Of a stretch of DNA of 64,000 nucleotides, positions 16,667 through 23,142 are shown one piece after another. The stretch is from NCBI GenBank assembly GCA_019113915.1, contig DXGM01000016.1:62001-126000 (forward strand), read 5' to 3'. This stretch comes from Candidatus Gordonibacter avicola. Lineage in GTDB: Bacteria > Actinomycetota > Coriobacteriia > Coriobacteriales > Eggerthellaceae. Position 1 is the stretch's first letter; every line of letters starts with the position of its first letter. The position numbers were made by a program, and so were the translations under genes. The notes beneath the pieces were generated by a model. The model saw only the letters and a program-made list of their open reading frames with translations, did no database searches and was not told the origin of the DNA.

Positions 16667-16806
16667 AAAATTGTGACGCGCCTCGCGCTATTGATTACGC
16701 CACGAGGTGGTTGCCCTCCTCACCACTATGGCGAGGGCTCATTCATGTACGATAAACCTAGCTAAAAAGGTTACCTCTGTAGGGGCGCTTCACACTTTTG
16801 TGATGT
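16667..16806 (-). repeat. MITE-like repeat family A, copy 1 (internally deleted, inverted)
   Basis: Minus-strand orientation. It begins CAAAAGTGTGA and ends GCGCGTCACAATTTTG, with the core ACCTTTTTAGCTAGGTTT, GTACATGAATGAGCCCTC. Compared with copies 2 and 4 the left two thirds are missing but both terminal repeats remain, as in an internally deleted element. It fills most of the gap between the MarR gene and the DUF4143 remnant. Confidence 0.75.
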
Positions 16807-16839
16807 GCGGGACTTTTTGTTACAGCCTCACGGCATTTG

Positions 16840-17412
16840 TTATTGAAAGAGCGGCACCTTCCCCAACAGGAAATCTTCGATGGGGAAATCTTTCGAGCCG
16901 ATGATGAGGCTATAGGTTCCAGGGAAGCGACTCACGAATTCGCCGAGGCCTTTTGTGCGTTTGGGGCGGCCGCTTTTTACTTCCAGGGCGGTGCGCTTCT
17001 TCCCCTTTTTGATAACGAAGTCCACTTCGGCCGTGCCGTCTCGCCACCAGTACAAATCGAAATGTTCCTTGCGGCTGCGCGCAAGTAGGTACGCGCCTAC
17101 CGCGCTTTCGACCAGATGACCGCGCCGATCCGGGTCCTCCATAAGGGCGGCGCGATCTTCCCCTGAAGTTGCAACCATGAGCGAGGTGTCGTGGACAAGC
17201 AAGCGCGGAGAACTGGTTTTTGCTTCAAGCAACTTGTCCGAATACTTCTTCAAACCCGACAAAAGGCCAGCCTGCGACAGGAGATCAAGGTAGTGCGTGA
17301 TGGTGTCGGTGTTCCCCTTGTCGTCAAGTTGTCCGATAATTTTCCGGTAAGAAATTTCCTGTCCTGAATACAATGCGCCCAGTTCAAACAACGCGCGCAG
17401 CAGCGCAGGCTT
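16840..17412 (-). pseudogene. C-terminal remnant of an AAA_14/DUF4143 ATP-binding protein
   Basis: The frame gives KPALLRALFELGALYSGQEISY at its start, then LDDKGNTDTITHYLDLL, LLVHDTSLMVATSG, GHLVESAVGAYLLA and the nuclease-like end VDFVIKKGKKRTALEVKSG. This is the DUF4143 half of proteins that normally have about 400 residues with an N-terminal P-loop ATPase. No ATG or Shine-Dalgarno sequence is present, and upstream of about 17412 the frame turns into unrelated Arg/Lys-rich sequence, so the ATPase half has been lost. A hairpin with a T-run lies at the break. I infer a deletion or insertion event. Confidence 0.8.
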
Positions 17413-17415
17413 GCG

Positions 17416-17444
17416 ACGCCGGGCCTGGGAGGCTCGGCGTTTTT
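17416..17444 (+). terminator. Hairpin with T-run at the breakpoint of the DUF4143 remnant
   Basis: Stem ACGCCGGGCC (17416-17425) / GGCTCGGCGT (17431-17440) with one G-T pair, loop TGGGA, followed by TTTT. It points rightward although no plus-strand gene precedes it closely, so it is probably a leftover of lost sequence. Confidence 0.6.
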
Positions 17445-17528
17445 GTTGCGTATTCTTTTTAATTGCGTCGTTTTTTCGTTCGCGCGAATTTTTGTTGTCG
17501 TTGTTAAGGCGTTGACTCCGTTTGGCGA

Positions 17529-17592
17529 ATTCGTTATCCGCGTTCGTTATCCGCTACGTTATCTGCGTTCGTAATCTGCGTTCGTTATCCGC
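17529..17592. repeat. Five tandem 13-base repeats (GTTCGTTATCCGC)
   Basis: Units at 17529-17541, 17542-17554, 17555-17566 (12 bases), 17567-17579 and 17580-17592, with one or two changes between units. The last unit covers the stop codon of the symporter gene (TAA at 17587-17585). Too short and without spacers for a CRISPR array. Confidence 0.8.
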
Positions 17593-19114
17593 GGGCGGTG
17601 CCTAGTTCGCTGTCGGGGGTGTTCAGGGGGTCGATGGGCGGGATGTCCCAGTTGTCGCCGGGGAGGTGAGGCGCCATGGCGTCCTCGGTGCCGGCGGCTT
17701 TGAGGCGGTCGAAGTAGTCGCGCGTTTCCTTCACCACCACGCCGGACAGCGCGATAAGGGCCACCATGTTCGGCAGTGCCATCAGGCCGTTAAAGATGTC
17801 GGCGATGGTCCACACCGCAGCCACGGTCATGTAAGGGCCAATGAACACAGCAGCAATGTAGAGCCAGCGGTACACCTTCACGGCTTTCATGCTGCCGTTG
17901 CTGAAGTACTCAAGGCAGCGCTCGCCGTAGTAATCCCAACCCAGAATAGTGGTGAAGCCGAACAGCACCAAGCACGCCATCAGCACAAACGATACCACCT
18001 GGCCCGGAATGAACGGCAGGCCCGCCTGGAACGCAGCGGTGGTCACGGCCGCGCCCTCAAGCCCGGGAATCTGGTACGCACCAGTCATCACCAGCGCGAG
18101 GCCCGTCATCGTGCACACCACGATGGTGTCCAAGAACGTGCCGGTCATGGACACGAGGCCCTGGCGCACCGGCTCCTTCGTCTGCGCAGCCGCCGCGGCA
18201 ATAGGCGCAGAACCCAGACCCGCCTCGTTCGAGAAAATACCGCGCGCGATACCCTTCTGCATGGCCACAATGATGGCGCCAAGCATGCCGCCCGCGGCCG
18301 CTTGCAGGCCAAACGCGCTCTGGAAGATGGTGACAAACGCCGCCGGCACCTTATCAAGGTTCGTGCAAATAAGCACCAGCGAGAAGCCCACATACAGCAC
18401 CACCATGGCGGGGATCACGCGCTCGCTCACCTTCGCGATGCGCTTTAAGCCGCCGATGACCACCAGGCCCACCAGCACGGCCAGCACCAGCGAGCCAATG
18501 ACGGTGAAGATGGAGTAATCCATGCCCAACAGGTTCACCGTGATGTTCTTCTCGGGGTCAAAGAACCCGGTGATAGCCGTCGAAATGGAGTTGACCTGCG
18601 TAAACGTACCAATACCAAACAGGCCCACACACATGCCGAAGAACGCGAAAATCTTCGCCAGCCAACGCCACTTCATGCCCATGCCGCGCTCAATATAGTA
18701 GAACGGGCCGCCTAGCACGTGGCCGGTTTTCTTGTCGATGCTGCGAAACTTCACCGCCAGCAGGCCCTCGGAGAACTTGGTCGCCATGCCGAACAGCGCG
18801 GCCAGCCACATCCAAAACAGCGCGCCGGGGCCGCCGGTGACGATGGCCGTAGCCACGCCCACGATGTTGCCCGTACCGATGGTGGCTGACAGCGCGGTGC
18901 ACAGCGCGCCGAAGCTGGTGACTTCGCCCTCGCCGCCCGTCTCGTTCTTAATCATGTAGCGCAGCGCGCGCGGCAGCTGACGGAACTGCACGCCACGCAG
19001 GCGTACCGTCAGCAAAATGCCGCCGAACAGGATGAGCACCATCAGGGGAATGCCCCAGATGAAGTCATCGATAGCGACAAGCGCATCGTTTATGACACCG
19101 AAAAACCCTTCCAC
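17585..19114 (-). CDS. Alanine/glycine:cation symporter (AGCS family)
   Basis: A 509-residue polytopic inner-membrane protein. The start is GTG 19114, with AAGGAGG 8 bases upstream. Family signatures are GGILLTVRLRGVQF, SATIGTGNIVGVATAI, GGPGALFWMWLAALFGMATK, GPFYYIERGMG and GIFSNEAGLGSAPIAAAAA. About eleven helices are seen. AGCS proteins import alanine or glycine with Na+. A glycine riboswitch lies about 200 bases upstream in the leader, so glycine is the most likely substrate here and its transcription or translation should respond to cytoplasmic glycine. The 3' end overlaps a set of tandem 13-base repeats. Confidence 0.94.
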   Translation of the reverse strand: MEGFFGVINDALVAIDDFIWGIPLMVLILFGGILLTVRLRGVQFRQLPRALRYMIKNETGGEGEVTSFGALCTALSATIGTGNIVGVATAIVTGGPGALFWMWLAALFGMATKFSEGLLAVKFRSIDKKTGHVLGGPFYYIERGMGMKWRWLAKIFAFFGMCVGLFGIGTFTQVNSISTAITGFFDPEKNITVNLLGMDYSIFTVIGSLVLAVLVGLVVIGGLKRIAKVSERVIPAMVVLYVGFSLVLICTNLDKVPAAFVTIFQSAFGLQAAAGGMLGAIIVAMQKGIARGIFSNEAGLGSAPIAAAAAQTKEPVRQGLVSMTGTFLDTIVVCTMTGLALVMTGAYQIPGLEGAAVTTAAFQAGLPFIPGQVVSFVLMACLVLFGFTTILGWDYYGERCLEYFSNGSMKAVKVYRWLYIAAVFIGPYMTVAAVWTIADIFNGLMALPNMVALIALSGVVVKETRDYFDRLKAAGTEDAMAPHLPGDNWDIPPIDPLNTPDSELGTARG

Positions 19115-19311
19115 TTCTCGTTCCTCCTTCGCATGACAGCAGATGATGCGCAAGCCGCTGACCTCGTATAACACGGGGTGCACAACACAGCGCACGCGCA
19201 AAGCTTGCCCCAAAGGGTGCGCGAAAGAAGGCGGGTGGAAAATACACGGGGTGCACGGGAAGGACGCGGGCGCAGCGACAGGTATCGCGTGCGCGCGACA
19301 AGCGGGTAGCT

Positions 19312-19408
19312 TTGCTCTGTCCTTTGGCCTGAGAGTTTCGACAACGCCGCAGCAAGGCGGCGCGCCTTGCCCCTTCGGCACCCGTAACCGGGATTCTCCA
19401 GAGGCCCC
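19312..19408 (-). ncRNA. Glycine riboswitch (single aptamer)
   Basis: On the minus strand the leader reads CTCTGGAGAATCCCGG, then GGTGCCGAAGGGGCAAGG (19382-19365), then CTCTCAGGCCAAAGGACAGAG (19335-19315 on the plus strand). These match the conserved core of glycine riboswitches. Only one aptamer is recognisable; I looked on both sides for a second and found none. Its position in the leader of an AGCS symporter fits known glycine-controlled transport genes. The expression platform between 19115 and 19311 is not evident. Confidence 0.9.
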
Positions 19409-19472
19409 TAACGCGCCCTGTCTCATGTAGATCCAGGGAGCCTCAACGGGGTGACGCTATGCACAGCCGCAC

Positions 19473-19501
19473 AGTGTAGCAGAGAATTCAGGAAAAGTTA
19501 A
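19473..19501 (-). promoter_or_regulatory. Promoter of the riboswitch-symporter transcript
   Basis: On the minus strand TTAACT (19501-19496), 17-base spacer, TACACT (19478-19473), about 65 bases upstream of the riboswitch core. Confidence 0.55.
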
Positions 19502-19550
19502 CAATTTCGTGACAGATCGACGGCAATCGGCGAGCATCGCCGCACGAGAC

Positions 19551-19862
19551 AAAAGTGTGACGCGCTAGCGCGCTGGCTATTAGGCCAGGAGTTTTCTCGC
19601 GTCCCTTGCCTTACGACGCGGGTTGACTGACTTGAAGGCGTCAACTTACAAGTGGTACAACCTCTATAGGGCGCTTCGCGATGAATTGAACCCCCTTCGC
19701 AAAGCGCGAAAACGCAGGTCAGGGTTGGGTTCTCCGCCTTCGGCGGAGAGGGCGCTTCGTTTTTAGTTAGGTTTATGATACATGGATGAGCCCGCGTCAT
19801 AGTGGTCGGGAAGGCAGCTGCCTTGTGACGTAATAGCTAGCGCGATAGCGCGTCACACTTTT
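19551..19862 (+). repeat. MITE-like repeat family A, copy 2 (312 bp)
   Basis: Begins AAAAGTGTGACGCGCTAG and ends TAGCGCGTCACACTTTT, an inverted terminal repeat of about 17 bases. Inside are AAAACGCAGGTCAGGGTTG, a hairpin TCCGCCTTCGGCGGA, GGGCGCTTCG and TTTTTAGTTAGGTTTATGA. No coding capacity and no clear target-site duplication were seen. Confidence 0.8.
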
Positions 19863-19987
19863 ATGACGCGGGAAGGAACTCTTGGTACAGCCCCTTCGCT
19901 TTTACACGCACTGTTTCACGTGAAACAGTGCGTTCGTTTTTCGTGCAAACTTTTTTGATTGCTGATGAAGTTTCTCACTTTTGGGTC

Positions 19988-20019
19988 TTGACAGAGGGGG
20001 GGGGGCCTCACATTACAAT
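19988..20019 (+). promoter_or_regulatory. Candidate phase-variable promoter with a run of ten G in the spacer
   Basis: TTGACA (19988-19993) and TACAAT (20014-20019) are separated by 20 bases, of which 19996-20005 are ten consecutive G. The -35 is perfect and the -10 has one change. At 20 bases the spacing is too long for good activity; loss of three G would give the ideal 17. The tract lies 48 bases upstream of the start of the accessory gene at 20067. Confidence 0.6.
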
Positions 20020-20066
20020 GCAGAACAAGGGAGCTCCCATCCGGATCATGATTGAAAGGATGGAGC

Positions 20067-20873
20067 ATGGCTAAAATCAGTAAACTTATCGACGACCTTA
20101 CCGGTAAGACCGAGGAGGAGGCGAAGCTGCGCGAGCAGTTCACCTTCTTGCAGAAAATGGCCCGCTCAAAAGCGGAAACGTTCGAAACTCAACTCAAGGT
20201 GATGTTGAGCAACAAGGAAGCCATGGGGCAGCTTGAAATTGTGGGCGACCGCGCTTTCGAGTATCGGAATTCCCAGCATGTCAATATTTCGAACGGGTGC
20301 AACGCGGCCATCGGCGAGGCGGTCGATGATTTCTTCAAAGGTTCAAGTGGCGTGAAAGATGGTTTCCAAAAAATCGTCAAAACCGCGCTTAGCGGACTTA
20401 TCGGCGACACCTCCATTGGCGAAACCCAGGAAAAGATGTTCTTCGTATATCCCGAGAATTATTCTATCGTGCGCGTCGACGTGATGGCCTACAAATACAC
20501 CTTCACTTCGAAAGGCGTGCTGTCAAAGGATGTCGAGAACATCTTTGTTTACACCATGGCCAAATCTATTGTGGACCACAAGAAGGTAGGCATTGACTTT
20601 CTGTTGCACTGCGTTGTCGACATGATGCAAAAGCCTGGTCAGGAAAATCCTCCTCTCGAAGAGGTGATGGACTTCATCAAGGAGCTGAGGGCTTGTTGGA
20701 AAATGCTCGATGACAGCGATACCTCACCCGACACGGTGCTGAACGCTTGGGAATCAGGTAACGAAAACGATACGTTACCGAATTTTGTAACACCGGAGAT
20801 GATTGAGGCAAAGCAGCAGATAGATGAACAGCTTAACGCCATGACCTCCGTTGAAGAAGTTCTGGCTGTGTAG
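20067..20873 (+). CDS. Unknown protein, first gene of the Doc/Fic-like pair
   Basis: A 268-residue soluble protein starting at ATG 20067 behind AAAGGATGGAG. No signal peptide or transmembrane helix is seen. The N-terminal 60 residues are helical and charged (LTGKTEEEAKLREQFTFLQK), the middle has a Gly/Ala-rich stretch (NGCNAAIGEAVDDFFKGSSG; VKTALSGLIGDTSIGE), then beta-like segments (MFFVYPENYSIVRVDVMAYKY) and an acidic C-terminus. I do not recognise the family. Residues 153-158, SKDVEN, happen to match the short Fic-inhibitory pattern (S/T)xxxE(G/N), which may be chance. The base composition is less GC-rich than the neighbours, pointing to transfer. It is followed 56 bases later by the Doc/Fic-like gene and is probably co-transcribed. 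Confidence 0.75.
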   Translation: MAKISKLIDDLTGKTEEEAKLREQFTFLQKMARSKAETFETQLKVMLSNKEAMGQLEIVGDRAFEYRNSQHVNISNGCNAAIGEAVDDFFKGSSGVKDGFQKIVKTALSGLIGDTSIGETQEKMFFVYPENYSIVRVDVMAYKYTFTSKGVLSKDVENIFVYTMAKSIVDHKKVGIDFLLHCVVDMMQKPGQENPPLEEVMDFIKELRACWKMLDDSDTSPDTVLNAWESGNENDTLPNFVTPEMIEAKQQIDEQLNAMTSVEEVLAV

Positions 20874-20929
20874 ATTCTTCCGAAGTCACCAACTATCACA
20901 TACATTTTGAAACAGGAAGGGAGGGCGCT

Positions 20930-21343
20930 ATGCCCAGAACAACAGTAACAACTCCCACCAGGGATGATCTCATCAACATGAATCGCCTGACCCAAGATGG
21001 AACAGGAGAAGTGTTTAAAGATGAAGATCTCGACGATATTGTCAGTCTCAATAATGCGGCATTTGATTATTACATCGACGATATAAATGACACTACGAGC
21101 ATCGGCATTGTCTTTGCCCACCTGATTGGCTCTGGCCACATCTTTACGGATGGAAATAAGTCCACTGGCACCCGTGCTTTCAAGTGGATTCTCGCCCATA
21201 ACGATAAAGAACTTAATCCTGATCTTTCCGAAGAGGCCCTGATAGAAATTATCAACGACTTGGTTGAAGTGGATGACCCGGCGGAAGCCGTACAAGCGGC
21301 TATTGAAAAAGTTGCACCGTATGTAAGGGAAGTAGACCTTTAG
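20930..21343 (+). CDS. Doc/Fic-family protein with an altered active-site motif
   Basis: A 137-residue protein, close to the length of Doc toxins. The motif GHIFTDGNKSTGTRAF gives His70, Phe72, Asp74, Gly75, Asn76 and Lys77 of the HxFxDGNK core. Doc proteins phosphorylate EF-Tu, and Fic proteins AMPylate targets, through this loop. The Arg that normally follows the Lys is Ser78 and the next Arg is shifted to 82, so activity or nucleotide choice may differ. The usual Phd antitoxin gene is absent; the 268-residue unknown gene occupies its place. AGGAAGGGAGG precedes the ATG. Composition is AT-richer than surrounding core genes. Role as toxin or defence protein is inferred from family only. Confidence 0.78.
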   Translation: MPRTTVTTPTRDDLINMNRLTQDGTGEVFKDEDLDDIVSLNNAAFDYYIDDINDTTSIGIVFAHLIGSGHIFTDGNKSTGTRAFKWILAHNDKELNPDLSEEALIEIINDLVEVDDPAEAVQAAIEKVAPYVREVDL

Positions 21344-21377
21344 AATGACGGCTGATTAACGGTCGTGAAGCGTAAGA

Positions 21378-21400
21378 GGGGACTGCAACAAAAGCCCCTC
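21378..21400 (+). terminator. Hairpin behind the Doc/Fic-like gene, shared with the AAA/TOPRIM module
   Basis: GGGGACTGCAACAAAAGCCCC can fold GGGG/CCCC around an A-rich loop. An almost identical sequence follows the AAA/TOPRIM pair at 43353-43374. It may be a terminator or the end of a shared insertion cassette. Confidence 0.55.
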
Positions 21401-21414
21401 ACCTGCCAGGTTGA

Positions 21415-21508
21415 CTGTAGGGCAAGGACTCTGCCTTTGCCGATAACTACGTTTGACCTGGCAGGTTTATTCTGACTGAGCGGCAAGGGCAGAGCCCTTG
21501 CCCTACGG
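21415..21508. repeat. Repeat family B, copy 1 (94 bp)
   Basis: Bounded by CTGTAGGGCAAGGACTCTGC at the left and CGGCAAGGGCAGAGCCCTTG plus CCCTACGG at the right, forming inverted arms that are themselves near-palindromes. The centre contains GACCTGGCAGGTTT, which also pairs with ACCTGCCAGGTTGA just outside the left arm. A copy of identical length is at 61986-62079 and a single arm at 58202-58229. Confidence 0.75.
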
Positions 21509-21533
21509 AGTGCCCGAAAAAGGCTTTTCTCCC

Positions 21534-22046
21534 CTAGCGCAGGGCGTCGGCTACTTTGCGGGCGGCGGCGGTTATGGACAGGTCGTCAACGTTGACGGTG
21601 ATCTCGGCATACTTTTCGTACAGCGGCTTGCGCTCGTCGTAGAGGTCGCGCAGGCTCATGCCGATGCCGCCCTTCAGCACCACGCCGCGCTCCTGCAAGT
21701 CATGCAGGCGGCTCACCAGTTCGTCGTAGGAAATCTGCAGGTATACCACGCGGCCAATCTCGGCGAGGTGCTTCATGGCCTCATCGGAGTACACGGCCGA
21801 ACCACCCGTGGCAATGATAGAGTTGTCGGCCTGAATGTCGCGCAGAATTTCGTTTTCCACCTGAATGAAGCCCTCGGGGCCGCACGCGTCAATGAGCTTC
21901 TGCAGCGTTTTGTCGCACTGGTTCTGAATGACCAGGTCGGCGTCCATGAAGTCCTTGTTGAGAATCTTCGCCAACACAATGCCCAGGGTGGACTTACCCG
22001 CGCCGGGCATACCAATGAGGACAACGTTGTTCCGCTCTTGCTCCAT
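21534..22046 (-). CDS. aroK: Shikimate kinase
   Basis: A 170-residue cytoplasmic kinase converting shikimate to shikimate 3-phosphate in aromatic amino acid synthesis. It has the Walker A GMPGAGKST (12-20, Lys18), the shikimate-binding DAD at 35-37 (MDADLVIQ), FRxxE-like sequence degenerate as FIQVENEILRDI, and the GG motif in ATGGSAVY. Length is normal. AGGAGGCATC precedes the ATG. The lid Arg is probably in the segment RKPLYEKYAEITV. It stands apart from other aro genes, downstream of the EamA transporter gene with a 18-base gap; the arrangement may be an operon by proximity only. Confidence 0.93.
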   Translation of the reverse strand: MEQERNNVVLIGMPGAGKSTLGIVLAKILNKDFMDADLVIQNQCDKTLQKLIDACGPEGFIQVENEILRDIQADNSIIATGGSAVYSDEAMKHLAEIGRVVYLQISYDELVSRLHDLQERGVVLKGGIGMSLRDLYDERKPLYEKYAEITVNVDDLSITAAARKVADALR

Positions 22047-22064
22047 GATGCCTCCTTGAACTCG

Positions 22065-23105
22065 CTACTCGGTAACCCCGTCCGCGCGCTCGGCGGCAGC
22101 GCTGCCCACGCACTCGTCGGCCAGCACCGGCGCCTCCACGGCCACCACCGGGCCGCCGGGCGTCTCAAGAGCCAGCGGCTCGTCGTCCGCCCCGCGCTTC
22201 AACGGGAATGTTTCGCTCACCACTATAGCAATGAAGATGAGGGCAAAGCCTCCCACCAGGCGAAGCCCTATCTGTTCCCCATACAGCAGCACGCTGAACA
22301 GCACGCCGAATACGCTTTCCAGGCTGAGGAACAGCGACGCCTGCGCGGGCGGCACGTGCGCCAGCGCCACATTCTGAATGACCAGCGCCACGCACGACGC
22401 GAACACCACAAGATACGCCATGTTTGCCCAGAACGCGGGCGTGAGCGCTTCCATCGGCGGCAGCGTTTCGAAGCACGCGCCGTACGCCACGCCGCAGATG
22501 CCGCCCACCACGAACTGCATCACCGTAAGCACCAGCACGTCGTTCGTCTCTGAGAACTTCGACACGTACACAATGTGCACGGCGAACAGCAGCGCCGACA
22601 CCAGCGTCATGGCGTCGCCGTAGCCCATCGACAACTCGGAAAGCGATCCCGTCAGCGACACCAGCCCGATGCCCGCCACCGCCATGATAGCTGCCACCAG
22701 GTTAAACACCGAGGGTCGCTTGCGCGCAATAGCCCACCAGGCAAACGGCACAATGACGCAGTACGTGGCCGTGAGAAACGCATTTTTGCCCGGCGTAGTG
22801 TGGTCGAGCCCGATGGTTTGAATCCAGAACGCTAGATAGCACAGCACGCCCAGGATGATGCCCTTCACTAGGTAATCCTTCGCCATCTCGCCCGTGAAGG
22901 CACGGCGGATGCGCCCGAAGAACAGCACAATTAGAATGGCACCCGTGGCCAGAAAGCGAAAACCAATAAGGTACGCCGGTTGCAGCACATCCACGGCGTC
23001 TTTCATCACCACGAAGCTGAGGCCCCAAATGATGGTGGCCACCACCAGCAGCAGCTTATAGACCCCGGTAGGAATGCGGTTTTGTATGTTCGCGAATTTT
23101 CCCAT
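22065..23105 (-). CDS. EamA-family drug/metabolite exporter
   Basis: A 346-residue member of the drug/metabolite transporter superfamily, with ten predicted helices in two EamA repeats (about 15-150 and 165-300). Segments such as LLVVATIIWGLSFVVMKDAV and LFLSLESVFGVLFSVLLYGEQIGLRLVGGFALIF are characteristic. The last 40 residues are an acidic cytoplasmic tail. The ATG at 23105 has no Shine-Dalgarno sequence but lies 8 bases behind a TATAAT, suggesting a leaderless transcript. Family members export amino acids or metabolites; the substrate here is unknown. It is followed closely by aroK. Confidence 0.88.
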   Translation of the reverse strand: MGKFANIQNRIPTGVYKLLLVVATIIWGLSFVVMKDAVDVLQPAYLIGFRFLATGAILIVLFFGRIRRAFTGEMAKDYLVKGIILGVLCYLAFWIQTIGLDHTTPGKNAFLTATYCVIVPFAWWAIARKRPSVFNLVAAIMAVAGIGLVSLTGSLSELSMGYGDAMTLVSALLFAVHIVYVSKFSETNDVLVLTVMQFVVGGICGVAYGACFETLPPMEALTPAFWANMAYLVVFASCVALVIQNVALAHVPPAQASLFLSLESVFGVLFSVLLYGEQIGLRLVGGFALIFIAIVVSETFPLKRGADDEPLALETPGGPVVAVEAPVLADECVGSAAAERADGVTE

Positions 23106-23113
23106 GACGGCTC

Positions 23114-23142
23114 ATTATAGAGGTAGGGCGTGCCCTTGTCAG
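23114..23142 (-). promoter_or_regulatory. Promoter for a leaderless EamA transcript
   Basis: On the minus strand CTGACA (23142-23137), 17-base spacer, TATAAT (23119-23114), then 8 bases to the ATG. The -35 overlaps the last codons of the LytS-type kinase gene. Confidence 0.65.

Noticed and set aside
17529..17592. CRISPR-like array
   Set aside because: Units of 13 bases follow each other without spacers and no cas gene is present; it is a simple tandem repeat.
19115..19311. Second glycine aptamer
   Set aside because: The tandem arrangement is common, but neither this stretch nor the sequence right of 19408 shows the conserved core.
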